Assembly (NCBI RefSeq): GCF_000787835.1
Contig: NZ_BBPP01000002.1
Coordinates: 249,437-313,436 of the forward strand
Direction: 5' to 3'
Origin: Streptacidiphilus melanogenes
GTDB taxonomy: Bacteria; Actinomycetota; Actinomycetes; Streptomycetales; Streptomycetaceae
DNA length: 64,000 nt
Shown: piece after piece, positions 8,391-17,160 of the stretch
Layout of the letters: every line of letters begins with the position of its first letter
Position numbering within the stretch: position 1 is the stretch's first letter
Notes under the pieces: model-generated
Told to the model about the DNA's origin: nothing
What the model saw: only the letters and a program-made list of their open reading frames with translations
Database searches by the model: none
Position numbers and translations under genes: made by a program

Positions 8391-8975
8391 ATGTTCAACG
8401 AGAAGAAGGCGATCAGGACACGGCTGCTCGCCGAACGGGCCGCGATGTCACCCGGGCAGCGGGAAGTGGCTGCGGCCGCGCTGGCCGACGCCGCACGTGC
8501 ACTGGTCTCGGCCGCGGGCGCCCGGACGGTCGCCTGCTATGTCTCGATGGGCTCCGAGCCTGGAACCCGCCCCCTGCTGGACGCCCTGCGCACGGGCGGG
8601 GTCCGGGTCCTGCTGCCGGTCCTCCTGCCGGACAACGACCTGGACTGGGCCGAGTACGAGGGCTTCGGACGGCTGACCCCGGCCCGCCTCGGCCTTCTGG
8701 AGCCGTCCGGGCCGCACCTCGGCCCGGACGCGGTCAGCGAGGTGGACGTCGTGCTGCTTCCGGGCCTGGCGGTCGATCCGGCCACCGGTGTGCGCCTGGG
8801 GCGCGGCGGCGGCAGTTACGACCGGGTCCTGTCCCGGCTAGCGGCATCCGGCTCGCCCGCGCGACTGGTCACCCTGCTCTTCGACAGCGAGCTCGTCCCG
8901 GGCCTCCCGGCGGAGCCGCACGACCGGCCGGTGGACGCCGTGGTCACACCGCGGCAGACGCTCCGATTCCGCTGA
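8391..8975 (+). CDS. 5-formyltetrahydrofolate cyclo-ligase
   Basis: The 194-aa enzyme converts 5-formyl-THF to 5,10-methenyl-THF with ATP, recycling stored one-carbon folate. Signatures are the N-terminal KKAIRTRLLAERAAMSP, CYVSMGSEPGTRPLLDAL, and the C-terminal ATP loop LGRGGGSYDRVL. It is divergent from the GGDEF/galU operon, the usual Streptomyces arrangement. It ends before a perfect 18-bp hairpin shared with the convergent acylase gene. Confidence 0.92.
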   Translation: MFNEKKAIRTRLLAERAAMSPGQREVAAAALADAARALVSAAGARTVACYVSMGSEPGTRPLLDALRTGGVRVLLPVLLPDNDLDWAEYEGFGRLTPARLGLLEPSGPHLGPDAVSEVDVVLLPGLAVDPATGVRLGRGGGSYDRVLSRLAASGSPARLVTLLFDSELVPGLPAEPHDRPVDAVVTPRQTLRFR

Positions 8976-9080
8976 CGATGCCCGCCGGAACCCGACGGAG
9001 CAGCACCTCGCCACGGCGCGCCGCAGCCGACGCATCGGCACCAGGCGCTCCCGAAGCAACGCGCCGTGTTCCCTGAAACG

Positions 9081-9120
9081 CCAGGGGCGTGGGGAACCTG
9101 CTGGTTCCCCACGCCCCTGG
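9081..9120. terminator. Bidirectional terminator (18-bp perfect stem)
   Basis: CCAGGGGCGTGGGGAACC at 9081-9098 pairs exactly with 9103-9120 across TGCT. It lies between convergent genes. The arm is close to the arm of the larger palindrome at 52814-52931, so both may belong to one dispersed Streptomyces palindrome family. Confidence 0.85.
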
Positions 9121-9142
9121 GCGGTGCTCACCCCTGCTGGGC

Positions 9143-11986
9143 CTATGGCGTCAGCGTGAGCTTGTCCTTCGCCGTCGCGTCGATCGCCTGGCGGCTGTAC
9201 GACCAGGTCAGCAGCTGGCCGTTGACCCAGAGCTGCATCTGGTCGTCGTAGTTCGGGCTGAACGCGTGCCCGGAGGCTCCGCCGATGTTGATCCAGTGCG
9301 AGGAGTCGAAGTCGGACAGGTCGACGACCATCCGCATCGACGGCGCCTCGTCCACCGTGAAGCCGTTGGCAGCGTCCCAGCTGGCCGCGTCAACGGCAGC
9401 GCTACCGCCGTTGAGCTGGTAGGGACCACGGTTCAGCAGCCAGTGCACCAGCCCCGAGGCGATCGAGGAGTCGTCCGTGCCGAGGGTGCGCTCCTTGAGC
9501 TGGAGCGTGTGGATCCGGCCCCAGCTCCAGCCGCTGATGTCCTTGCCCATGAGCGAGGTCAGCTGCTTGCGGGCGTCGATCATGGCTTCCTTGAGCAGGG
9601 TGTCCCTGCCCTGGTACTGCTTGCCGTTGCCGTCGGTCCAGTTCCACCACTCGTTGGTGGGATCGGTCAACAGCTTGCCGACGACGGTCGTCCACTGGTC
9701 GCTGCCGTCGGGCTGCGCCGTGATGTCGTCGCGCAGACCGCAGGTGCGCACGCGCTGGGCCTTGCCGTTGACGTCGTCCTGCGGGATGCCGGCCTTGTCG
9801 GCCGGGACGACCATGATGCAGTCGGTGGTGCTGCGCACCTCGGCGGGGAACTTCTGGTCGAAGGCCAGGTGCAGCAGGTTCGACCAGACCGCGTTGTAGT
9901 AGGCCGCGGCGGCCGAGCCGGAGTCCTGCTGGTCGTTCCAGCCGCGCAGCAGATCCTGCGCCTGCTTGTAGTAGGGCTCCGTGATCGGGATCTTGAGCAG
10001 GTACGGCACGAGGGTCTTGGCGAAGACGCTGGTGTCGTCCAGCTGAATGGAGGCCATGTCCTCCGGCGAGATCTTGCCGCCGCCGGCCAGCTTGCCCTTG
10101 ATCAACGTGGTGATCTGCGCGGCACGCGTGCCGTAGTCCCAGTCCTTGGTGATCAGGTACTTGTACGAGGAGTCCACGGCAGCCTGATTGGCCGTAACGA
10201 TGTAGCCGGAGCTCGGGTTCTCCTCCCAGGGCAACGCGCTGAAGGACACGAACCTGGTCTGCCCCGTGGCGTCCTTCTCCCACTGGTAGCGGGAGTCCCA
10301 ACCGGGCTGCGGGTAGGTGCCGTCGGAGGCCGCACCGTCGACGCTCGGACGGATCGGGATGTCGCCGGGCATCTGGTAGCCGATGTTGCCCCGGGTGTCC
10401 GCGTAGATCAGGTTCTGCGCGGGGACCGCGAAGTCCTGGGCTGCGGAGCGGAACTGGGAGAAGTCGCCCGCCTTGTCCAGGGCGAAGACGGCGTCCATGG
10501 TCTTGTTGGGAATCAGGGCCGTCCACTTGAGCGCGATGGCGTAACCGCCCCCGCGAGGCGGGGCCGAGCCGTCGACCGGCGCGCTGACGCCGACGCTCTG
10601 CTCCTGCGTGTCGTGGTCGGAGATGATCGGCATGCCGTCGGCGGTGCGCACGGTGATCGTCTGATCCGAGCCGCCCGCCACCTTGATGGTCTCCTGGCGG
10701 GTGACGAACGGGACGTTCTTCCCGTCGAGCAGGTAGGTGCCGTCGCTGTTGACCTGCTCCAGGTAGAGGTCCTGGACGTCCGCACCGAGGTTCGTGAACC
10801 CCCAGGCGACGTTCTGGTTGTGACCGATGATCACGCCGGGCATACCCGGGAAGGTGAAGCCGGTGACGTCGAAGGGGCACGACGCGCTGACCGTGGTGCA
10901 GTGCAGACCCATCTGGTACCAGATGGACGGAATCCCGGGCGCCAGGTGCGGATCGTTCGCCAGCAGCGGCTTGCCGGTGGTGGTGTGGTTGCCGTCGACG
11001 ACCCAGGAGTTGGAGCCGATGCCCGCGGCCCCGGGGCGGCCGAGCATGGTCGGCAGCACGGACAGGTTGTCGGCGAGCGCCAGCGCTGCCTGCTGCGCGC
11101 CCTGGACGGCGGGCTTGCCCTGCGCGGTCCTGTAGGCAGCCGGCACGGTCCCGGATCCGCTGCTGGTCGCACCGTTCGAGGTCGACGTGCCCGAAGCGCC
11201 CGTCGCGCCCGAGCTGCCGGTGGGCGTCTTCGCGCCGTCAGCGGGGACGTACGCGTCGTTCTTGACCTCGCCGGTCTTCGCGATGATCGTGCCGTTCGCC
11301 GTGGGGTACGGCGGGTAGAGGTCACTGATCTGCTGCGAGGTGAACGTCCCGGCCAGCAGCGAGCGGTCGATCTCCTGCTGCATGTTCCCGCTGAGGTCCC
11401 AGGCCATCGCCTTGAGCCAGGAGATCGAGTCCACCGGCGTCCAGGGGGCCGGCTTGTAGCCCCCGTAGACCGTTCCCAGCAGGGCGTACTCGAGCGAGGC
11501 GCCCGCACCACCGGGGTGCTGTCCGAGCCAGGCGTTGACGCCGTTCGTGTAGGCCTGCAGGTACTTCTTGGTGGTGTCCGAGAGCTGGGTGTTCCACTCC
11601 TTCTGCGCCACCCCCTGCCAGTCCATGGTGCGGATGAACGCGTCGGTCTGCACCTGCCCGGAGCCGAACATCGAGGCGAGGGTGCCCGAGGTGATGTGCC
11701 GGTTCACGTCCATCTGCCAGAACCGGTCCTGTGCCTGCACATAGCCCTGGGCCATGTACAGGTCCTCGGGGGTGGACGCGTAGACCTGAGGGATGCCCTT
11801 GTCGTCCCGGACGACGTCGACCGGGCCGGACAGGCCCTGAAGGTGGATGCTGCCGGTGGTCTGCGGGTAGGAGGCGTGCACCTGCTGCACGCCGTACCAG
11901 CCGCCGACTGCTACACCGGCCACCAGCAGCAGCACGACCAGCACCACCAGCAGGCGCAGACGGCGGACTTTCTTGGAGCGGGGCAT
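9143..11986 (-). CDS. Penicillin acylase-family N-terminal nucleophile hydrolase, membrane-anchored
   Basis: The 947-aa precursor starts MPRSKKVRRLRLLVVLVVLL, a basic N-terminus plus one membrane helix, so the enzyme probably faces outward. The alpha-chain region has IPQVYASTPEDLYMAQGYVQAQDRFWQMD. The likely autocleavage point is before Ser in GIGSNSWVVDG (near residue 340), where the new N-terminal Ser would be the nucleophile. A Ser/Thr/Gly-rich linker (about residues 255-295) precedes it, as expected for an excised spacer. The substrate is unknown: family members cut penicillins, N-acyl-homoserine lactones or cyclic lipopeptides. It is convergent with the cyclo-ligase gene, and antiporter is divergent. 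Confidence 0.88.
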   Translation of the reverse strand: MPRSKKVRRLRLLVVLVVLLLVAGVAVGGWYGVQQVHASYPQTTGSIHLQGLSGPVDVVRDDKGIPQVYASTPEDLYMAQGYVQAQDRFWQMDVNRHITSGTLASMFGSGQVQTDAFIRTMDWQGVAQKEWNTQLSDTTKKYLQAYTNGVNAWLGQHPGGAGASLEYALLGTVYGGYKPAPWTPVDSISWLKAMAWDLSGNMQQEIDRSLLAGTFTSQQISDLYPPYPTANGTIIAKTGEVKNDAYVPADGAKTPTGSSGATGASGTSTSNGATSSGSGTVPAAYRTAQGKPAVQGAQQAALALADNLSVLPTMLGRPGAAGIGSNSWVVDGNHTTTGKPLLANDPHLAPGIPSIWYQMGLHCTTVSASCPFDVTGFTFPGMPGVIIGHNQNVAWGFTNLGADVQDLYLEQVNSDGTYLLDGKNVPFVTRQETIKVAGGSDQTITVRTADGMPIISDHDTQEQSVGVSAPVDGSAPPRGGGYAIALKWTALIPNKTMDAVFALDKAGDFSQFRSAAQDFAVPAQNLIYADTRGNIGYQMPGDIPIRPSVDGAASDGTYPQPGWDSRYQWEKDATGQTRFVSFSALPWEENPSSGYIVTANQAAVDSSYKYLITKDWDYGTRAAQITTLIKGKLAGGGKISPEDMASIQLDDTSVFAKTLVPYLLKIPITEPYYKQAQDLLRGWNDQQDSGSAAAAYYNAVWSNLLHLAFDQKFPAEVRSTTDCIMVVPADKAGIPQDDVNGKAQRVRTCGLRDDITAQPDGSDQWTTVVGKLLTDPTNEWWNWTDGNGKQYQGRDTLLKEAMIDARKQLTSLMGKDISGWSWGRIHTLQLKERTLGTDDSSIASGLVHWLLNRGPYQLNGGSAAVDAASWDAANGFTVDEAPSMRMVVDLSDFDSSHWINIGGASGHAFSPNYDDQMQLWVNGQLLTWSYSRQAIDATAKDKLTLTP

Positions 11987-12255
11987 CAGGGTCCTTGTGA
12001 GGGGCAGTGACTGTACCGCGACGGGCCGCCGGGCAAGGCGGCGGTGCTGACGCTAACACCCGAAGCGGAACCGGTGGTGCGCGGGCGCTGGGAGGGGCGT
12101 GTGGTACGCCGCCTCAGCGCGCCTCGGCCACGGGCTCACTTCGTACACCGCGACTGCCCAGCCCTTGGACGAGCCAGGAGTTCCAAGAGGCAGAACGGTA
12201 AAATCTTGCTCCAATCAAGCGGAAGCAACGATTCTCCAGCGCGAGGTGCCCCTGC

Positions 12256-13755
12256 GTGTCCGTCCACCGGCTCGACCTGCTCCTCCTGCTGTTCTCGCTG
12301 GTATTGCTGGTGGCCGTGGCGGCGGTCCGGCTCTCCTCCCGCAGCGGGCTCCCCAGTCTGCTCATCTATCTGGGAATCGGCGTCCTGCTCGGACAGGACG
12401 GCGTCGCGGGCATCACCTTCAACAACGCCCAACTGGCGCAGGTGCTCGGCTATGCGGCCCTCGTGGTGATCCTGGCCGAGGGCGGCCTCGGCACCCGCTG
12501 GCACGACATCAGACCGGCCGTCCCCGCCGCGGCCGTGCTCGCCACCGTCGGCACGGCGATCAGCGTCGGGGTGGTCGCCGTCGGGGCGCGCCTGCTGACC
12601 GACAGCGACTGGCGTATCTCGTTGCTGATGGGCGCCGTGGTCTCCTCCACGGACGCCGCGGCCGTCTTCTCGGTGCTGCGGCGCGTACCCCTGCCGGCCC
12701 GGTTGAGCGGCCTGCTCGAGGCGGAGTCCGGTTTCAACGACGCGCCGGTGGTCATCCTGGCCGTGGCCTTCGCGACGGCCGGACCGATCGACTCCTGGTG
12801 GATCCTGGTCGGCACCGTGCTGCTGGAGCTGGCCATCGGCTCGGCGGTCGGCCTGGCAGTGGGCCGCTTGGGCGCCCTCGCCCTGCGCCACGTGGCGCTG
12901 CCGTCGTCGGGTCTCTACCCGATCGCCGTGGTCGCCCTTACATTGCTGGCCTATGCAGGCGGGGCCCTGGGGCACGGCTCCGGCTTTCTCGCCGTGTACG
13001 TGTGCGCCCTGGTGCTGGGCAACGCCCGCCTGCCGCACGGACCGGCGACCCGTGGCTTCGCCGAGGGACTGGCCTGGATCGCGCAGATCAGCATGTTCGT
13101 CATGCTGGGGCTGCTGGTGAATCCGCGGACGATGGCGGACGCTGTGGTCCCGGCCCTGGTGGTCGGCCTGGTGCTGGTCCTGGTGGCCCGACCCCTCTCG
13201 GTGCTGTTGACGCTGACCCCGTTCCGGGTGGCCTGGCGCGAGCAGGCCCTGCTGAGCTGGGCCGGTCTGCGAGGGGCGGTCCCGATCGTGCTGGCGACCA
13301 TTCCGGTCGTGCACGCGGTGCCGGGCGCCGGGCAGCTGTTCAACACCGTGTTCCTGCTCGTGGTGGTGTTCACGCTGATCCAGGGCCCGACCCTGCCCCT
13401 TGTGGCGAAGGTGCTGCGGATCTCGGATGCCGCCCACGCCGACGACCTGGCGGTCGAGTCGGCTCCGCTGGATCGGCTGCACGGTCACCTGCTCTCGGTC
13501 TCGATCGGCCCGGAGTCCCGTCTTGCGGGCGTCGAGGTCAGCGAGCTGCGCCTGCCGAAGGGCGCGGCGGTGACACTGGTGGTGCGCGAAGGGGCGAGCT
13601 TCGTCCCCGGCCCCACGACCTCGCTCAGACACGGTGACGATCTGCTCGTGGTCACCACCGACCAGGTCCGGGACCGGGCGGAGCGGCGGCTTCGGGCCGT
13701 CGACCGGGGCGGCAAGCTGGCTGGCTGGCTCAGCGGCACCCGCGGAGAGTACTGA
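12256..13755 (+). CDS. CPA1-type K+(Na+)/H+ antiporter with C-terminal TrkA-C-like domain
   Basis: The 499-aa protein has about 12 membrane helices and then a soluble tail. Family features are VVSSTDAAAVFSVLR (the acidic ion-site helix), AESGFNDAPVVILAVAF and SWAGLRGAVPIVLAT. The tail from about residue 415 resembles RCK_C/TrkA-C domains, which sense ligands such as c-di-AMP or nucleotides in NhaP2/CvrA-type K+/H+ antiporters. GTG at 12256 is the likely start, with a GCGAGG-like site upstream. No second gene is coupled to it, and the FmdB gene follows after 94 nt. Confidence 0.9.
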   Translation: MSVHRLDLLLLLFSLVLLVAVAAVRLSSRSGLPSLLIYLGIGVLLGQDGVAGITFNNAQLAQVLGYAALVVILAEGGLGTRWHDIRPAVPAAAVLATVGTAISVGVVAVGARLLTDSDWRISLLMGAVVSSTDAAAVFSVLRRVPLPARLSGLLEAESGFNDAPVVILAVAFATAGPIDSWWILVGTVLLELAIGSAVGLAVGRLGALALRHVALPSSGLYPIAVVALTLLAYAGGALGHGSGFLAVYVCALVLGNARLPHGPATRGFAEGLAWIAQISMFVMLGLLVNPRTMADAVVPALVVGLVLVLVARPLSVLLTLTPFRVAWREQALLSWAGLRGAVPIVLATIPVVHAVPGAGQLFNTVFLLVVVFTLIQGPTLPLVAKVLRISDAAHADDLAVESAPLDRLHGHLLSVSIGPESRLAGVEVSELRLPKGAAVTLVVREGASFVPGPTTSLRHGDDLLVVTTDQVRDRAERRLRAVDRGGKLAGWLSGTRGEY

Positions 13756-13849
13756 GCCTCACACCCGGATCAGTGGACTTATCGACCAGGAATACAGCAT
13801 CATTGAGGATCGTTAGCACTCACAGCCTTAGAGTGCCAGGAGGAAACAA

Positions 13850-14164
13850 GTGCCGACGTACCAGTACCAGTGCACCGCGTGCGGCAACGGCCTCGAGGCC
13901 GTCCAGAAGTTCACGGACGCCGCACTGACCGAGTGCCCCGAGTGCGGCGGCAAGCTGCGCAAGATCTTCTCCGCGGTGGGCGTGGTCTTCAAGGGCTCCG
14001 GCTTCTACCGGACCGACAGCCGCTCGTCGTCGAGCAGCAGCATCTCGTCGAACTCCACCTCGTCGAGCACGCCCTCGACGTCGTCCACGCCGAGCTCGTC
14101 CGGCTCGTCGAGCTCCTCCTCGTCGACGTCCTCCTCGTCCGGCTCGTCGGGTTCCGCCGCCTGA
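13850..14164 (+). CDS. FmdB-family zinc ribbon protein with Ser-rich tail
   Basis: The 104-aa protein begins MPTYQYQCTACGNGLE and has two CxxC pairs (CTAC at residues 8-11 and CPEC about 29-32), a zinc ribbon of the FmdB putative regulatory family. Residues 58-104 are almost only Ser, Thr, Gly and Pro, coded largely by TCG, TCC and AGC runs, and are probably disordered. AGGAGGAAA precedes the ATG. MtnP follows 28 nt later and may be co-transcribed. The family function is not established. Confidence 0.9.
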   Translation: MPTYQYQCTACGNGLEAVQKFTDAALTECPECGGKLRKIFSAVGVVFKGSGFYRTDSRSSSSSSISSNSTSSSTPSTSSTPSSSGSSSSSSSTSSSSGSSGSAA

Positions 14165-14192
14165 GCATGCTCCCCCGGCTACGCTGCCGCGC

Positions 14193-15068
14193 ATGACAGA
14201 CCAGTCAGCAGTCGCGGCAACGGCCGAGATCGGCATCATCGGCGGCACGGGGCTCTATGCCCTCGTGGACGACCTCGACGAAGTCGTCGTCGACACCCCT
14301 TACGGGGCACCGAGCGACTCGCTTCTCGTGGGTGAGTTCGCGGGGCGCCGTGTGGCGTTTCTCCCCCGGCACGGACGGGCTCACCGGATTCCCCCGCACG
14401 GCATCAACTACCGGGCGAACCTGTGGGCGCTGCGCTCGCTCGGCGTCCGGCAGGTCCTCGGCCCTTGCGCGACGGGCGGCCTGCGGCCCCAGTACGGCCC
14501 TGGCACCCTGCTGGTCCCCGACCAGTTGGTGGACCGGACCTACGGCCGGGTCCAGACCTTCTACGACGGCCGGACCCGCGCCGACGGGGTCACTCCCGAG
14601 GTCGTCCACGTCTCCGCCGCCGATCCCTACTGCCCGCGCGGCCGGTCGGCGGCCCTCGTCGGCGCCCGATCCTCGGGCTGGGCGCCTGTCGACGGCGGCA
14701 CGATGGTGGTGATCGAGGGCCCCCGGTTCTCCACCCGGGCCGAGTCGCGCTGGTACAGCTCCCAGGGCTGGTCCGTGGTCGGGATGACCGGTCACCCGGA
14801 GGCCGTCCTCGCCCGCGAGCTGGCGCTCTGTTACACCTCGCTCGCGCTGGTGACGGACCTTGACGCGGGTGTGGAGACGGGCCAGGGCGTGACGCACGCA
14901 GAGGTCCTGGCCGAGTTCGGCCGCAACATCGACCGACTGCGCGGTGTGCTGGCGGCCACGGTGGCGGCCCTGCCGGCGACGGAGGAACGCGAGTGCATCT
15001 GCGTTCACGCGCTGGACGGGGTGACCACCGGTCTTGGGGTGGAACGGGACTCCTGCGCAGCAGCGTAG
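14193..15068 (+). CDS. mtnP: S-methyl-5'-thioadenosine phosphorylase-like protein
   Basis: The 291-aa protein belongs to the PNP/MTAP family, which splits methylthioadenosine (or a related nucleoside) with phosphate. Signatures are IGIIGGTGLYAL, FLPRHGRAHRIPPHGINYRANLWAL and VIEGPRFSTRAES, which carries the substrate loop. TGHPEAVLARELALCYTSLALVTDLDAGVE holds the catalytic Asp region. The C-terminus has ECICVHALDG, a Cys-x-Cys-x-His pattern. MTA as substrate is the family default; other purine nucleosides cannot be excluded. Confidence 0.88.
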   Translation: MTDQSAVAATAEIGIIGGTGLYALVDDLDEVVVDTPYGAPSDSLLVGEFAGRRVAFLPRHGRAHRIPPHGINYRANLWALRSLGVRQVLGPCATGGLRPQYGPGTLLVPDQLVDRTYGRVQTFYDGRTRADGVTPEVVHVSAADPYCPRGRSAALVGARSSGWAPVDGGTMVVIEGPRFSTRAESRWYSSQGWSVVGMTGHPEAVLARELALCYTSLALVTDLDAGVETGQGVTHAEVLAEFGRNIDRLRGVLAATVAALPATEERECICVHALDGVTTGLGVERDSCAAA

Positions 15069-15126
15069 GACGTCGGCAAGCGACTGCGGAAGGCCCTTCG
15101 GGCGGCTTCACTCGGGCGTGGAGAAG

Positions 15127-15152
15127 TTTTCCACAGGGGCTGGTTATCCACA
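15127..15152 (+). promoter_or_regulatory. Two DnaA-box-like 9-mers in tandem
   Basis: TTTTCCACA at 15127-15135 and TTATCCACA at 15144-15152 lie in the same orientation, with starts 17 nt apart. The second is identical to the E. coli R1 box; the Streptomyces box is usually TTGTCCACA. They sit between mtnP and the small gene at 15251. This may be DnaA binding or titration, not an origin: there is no AT-rich unwinding element and no dnaA or dnaN nearby. Confidence 0.4.
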
Positions 15153-15250
15153 GCCTGTGAGGGCCTCACTTGGCCCGGTCACCGGTCAGCGGCACCGTGG
15201 TGTGCACAGCGGATCCCTTCCCGGAGGGGTTCCCCACCACGGAGGTCAGC

Positions 15251-15529
15251 ATGTCCCTCTCCATTCCGCCCACCTACTGCATCGCGTCCTTCCCGCCGAT
15301 CCTGGCCGGCCGTGGGCGGCATCGGCTGCCCACGCCGGTACGGCGGCGCCCCGGCCCCATCGCCGCCGGACTGCTCGTCGCGGCCACCACACTCGCCGTG
15401 GGATCCATGCGACAGTTCCCCGATTCGAGTGAAAAGGGGGCGACCGCAAGCGCGCGCCCCCATCAGCCGTCCGGAACGTTTCCTCAGGTGGAACCGGGCA
15501 CGGAAGCCGCCACAGCGCCGCACGGGTGA
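15251..15529 (+). CDS. Small hypothetical protein with one membrane helix; possible SAF/CpaB-like remnant
   Basis: The 92-aa product begins MSLSIPPTYCIASFPPILA after a good GGAGG site 6 nt upstream of ATG. It has an Arg-rich stretch (about residues 24-37) and a hydrophobic helix, GPIAAGLLVAATTLAVG. In other Streptomyces the place between mtnP and mscL often holds a longer membrane protein with a SAF/CpaB-like domain. Here the C-terminus is short and Pro/Ser-rich, so a truncated relative is possible. No function can be assigned. Confidence 0.55.
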   Translation: MSLSIPPTYCIASFPPILAGRGRHRLPTPVRRRPGPIAAGLLVAATTLAVGSMRQFPDSSEKGATASARPHQPSGTFPQVEPGTEAATAPHG

Positions 15530-15573
15530 ATCGCTCCCGTGCCCAGGTGTCCGGAGAACTGCCGTAACTTCCG

Positions 15574-16011
15574 ATGCCCATGAAGGGCTTCAAGGCATTC
15601 CTGCTCCGCGGCAACGTCGTGGACCTCGCTGTGGCCGTCGTCATCGGCGCCGCATTCACGAAGATCATCAATTCCATCGTCGACGGGGTCATCAATCCCA
15701 TCGTCGGCGCCTTCGGTACGCAGGACCTCAACGCGTACACGACGTGTCTCAAGGGAACCTGCCTGGTCGACAAGGCCACCGGCAAGGTCGACGGCATCCT
15801 GATCCAGTGGGGCTCGGTCCTCGGCGCCGCGCTCAGCTTCGTGATCACCGCCGCCGTCGTCTACTTCTGCCTCGTTCTGCCCATGAACGCGTTCATGAAG
15901 CGCTACATGGCCAAGAAGGAGGTCCCGGCCCAGGAGTCCAAGTCGCCCGAGGTCACCGAGGTGGCCATCCTCAGCGAGATCCGCGACCTGCTCGTCGCCC
16001 AGAACGGCTGA
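15574..16011 (+). CDS. mscL: Large-conductance mechanosensitive channel MscL
   Basis: The 145-aa protein starts MPMKGFKAFLLRGNVVDLAVAVVIGAAFTKII, the conserved MscL N-terminal helix and gating TM1. A second helix is at about residues 86-110 and a charged C-terminal bundle, ESKSPEVTEVAILSEIRDLL, follows. The channel opens under membrane tension during hypo-osmotic shock. The periplasmic loop carries two Cys (TTCLKGTC), seen in some actinobacterial MscL. The next ATG (15580) is an alternative start. Confidence 0.95.
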   Translation: MPMKGFKAFLLRGNVVDLAVAVVIGAAFTKIINSIVDGVINPIVGAFGTQDLNAYTTCLKGTCLVDKATGKVDGILIQWGSVLGAALSFVITAAVVYFCLVLPMNAFMKRYMAKKEVPAQESKSPEVTEVAILSEIRDLLVAQNG

Positions 16012-16035
16012 GACCAACCCGACAGCACCGCCCCG

Positions 16036-16248
16036 TCACTTTTCCCCGTGGTGCGGCGGGGCCTCGCGCAGGTACCAGTCCCTGTCACGCGAGCCCTCGC
16101 CGCGCTCGCCGCCCCAGCCGGCATCCGAGTCGTCCCGGCTGCGGCCGCTCATCGGGTCGTCGAAGACGATCCGGCGCTTGGCCCTCTCAGAGCGCTTCGC
16201 ATCGCTCTCAAGGCCCGGCTTCATGTTCTGCTGCTCGCCACCACTCAC
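16036..16248 (-). CDS. Small conserved-looking hydrophilic protein
   Basis: The 70-aa protein, MSGGEQQNMKPGLESDAKRSERAK..., is charged, without membrane segment or Cys. It ends 25 nt from the convergent mscL stop. GTG at 16248 starts a frame with good actinobacterial codon bias. It resembles small Streptomyces hypothetical proteins but has no known fold or function. Confidence 0.55.
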   Translation of the reverse strand: MSGGEQQNMKPGLESDAKRSERAKRRIVFDDPMSGRSRDDSDAGWGGERGEGSRDRDWYLREAPPHHGEK

Positions 16249-16330
16249 ATGTCCAGAGTAGGCGCAGGCGAGGGGCGGCCCGAGTCAGCGGTCACTCGGG
16301 CTCGCACGCCCGGCCGGGCCGTCCGCCGGG

Positions 16331-16747
16331 TCAGTGGTCGCTCGGGCCGAAGCGCCAGACGGCCAGGGCGACAAGGAAGGACAGGCCCTCGAAGCCGGTG
16401 CACCACCAGGCGGTCGAGGTGTGCCCCTCCATCCACTCGTCCACGCCGACGCCGAGCGCCCAGAGTTGGCCCGCGACGACACTGAGCACCACGACGAGCC
16501 GGCCGGTGAGCATCGCCGAGCGTTCGGGGTTGTGGTCGGTCCCGGCGTCAGGGCCGGGTCCGCTGTGCCGGATCCGGGAGTCTCCGTAGCCGCTGGTCGA
16601 CCGGATCTGCGGATACCGGTCGGTGACGGGGCGGTTCAACCGCGGCTGGGCGCTGCCCGGGGCGCTCCAGGAGGCCGCGGTCCCGGGGAGAACACCGGAG
16701 TGCGGATCGCTCGCGAACCGCTCGGGACGGTCTGCGGAATGTGCCAT
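16331..16747 (-). CDS. Hypothetical membrane protein, two C-terminal helices
   Basis: The 138-aa protein has a hydrophilic Pro/Ser/Asp-rich half (residues 1-75), with GYGDSRIRHSGPGPD, then two helices (about 79-97 and 118-133) ending GLSFLVALAVWRFGPSDH. ATG at 16747 follows a GAGGAG about 10 nt upstream. The gene upstream (16753-17013) ends 5 nt before it, so the two form a small operon of membrane proteins. Function unknown. Confidence 0.65.
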   Translation of the reverse strand: MAHSADRPERFASDPHSGVLPGTAASWSAPGSAQPRLNRPVTDRYPQIRSTSGYGDSRIRHSGPGPDAGTDHNPERSAMLTGRLVVVLSVVAGQLWALGVGVDEWMEGHTSTAWWCTGFEGLSFLVALAVWRFGPSDH

Positions 16748-16752
16748 GGGGG

Positions 16753-17013
16753 TCAGCTCCTCGCCGCATTGGGGCAGGCCACACGGCCGAGCCGGATGCC
16801 CGAATCCTTGGCGTTCAGCTCACGGCAGGCCGCATGGAGCCGGCTCTCGGACACGCCGAAGGCGAGGAAGACCGTCGCGACCGCGTACGGGAGCAGTGCG
16901 GAGTCGAAGTCCCTCAGACCGCGGCTGCCGAGCAGGATCGCCACGACCAGCGCCACCGACACCAGGGCGCCCACCAGGGCGGCGCGCTGACGCAGCTTCC
17001 GTCTGTCGACCAC
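16753..17013 (-). CDS. Hypothetical membrane protein, two helices
   Basis: The 86-aa protein begins MVDRRKLRQRAALVGALVSV. It has one helix at about 12-28, a short polar turn (GSRGLRDFDSAL), and a second helix at about 41-53, then a Cys-containing tail (SRLHAACRELNAK...RVACPN). It begins the two-gene operon continued by 16331-16747. No family is recognised. Confidence 0.6.
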   Translation of the reverse strand: MVDRRKLRQRAALVGALVSVALVVAILLGSRGLRDFDSALLPYAVATVFLAFGVSESRLHAACRELNAKDSGIRLGRVACPNAARS

Positions 17014-17086
17014 CGCAGATCCCCTCGTCGTCCATCTGCGGCGAGCCTAAGGGGGACATAACAGCCCAAGCGGGATGAGAAGGACC

Positions 17087-17127
17087 AAAAGAGCCCCCGC
17101 CACACCTGCTCGGCGTAACGGAGGCTC
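17087..17127 (-). terminator. Intrinsic terminator downstream of hrdD
   Basis: Read on the minus strand, GAGCCTCCG pairs with CGGGGGCTC (one wobble) across a 19-nt loop, and TTTT follows (plus AAAA at 17087-17090). It begins 34 nt after the hrdD stop, a normal position. Confidence 0.65.
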
Positions 17128-17160
17128 CGAAGGAGACTCGAGAGAGTCGGGGACTACGGC

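Noticed and set aside
12136-13632. Long minus-strand open frame opposite the antiporter
   Set aside because: It encodes Arg/Gln/His-rich low-complexity sequence with no family motif. It shadows a clear CPA1 antiporter and reflects GC-rich codon bias.
15127-15152. Chromosomal origin
   Set aside because: Only two DnaA-like boxes are present, with no AT-rich region and no dnaA or dnaN.
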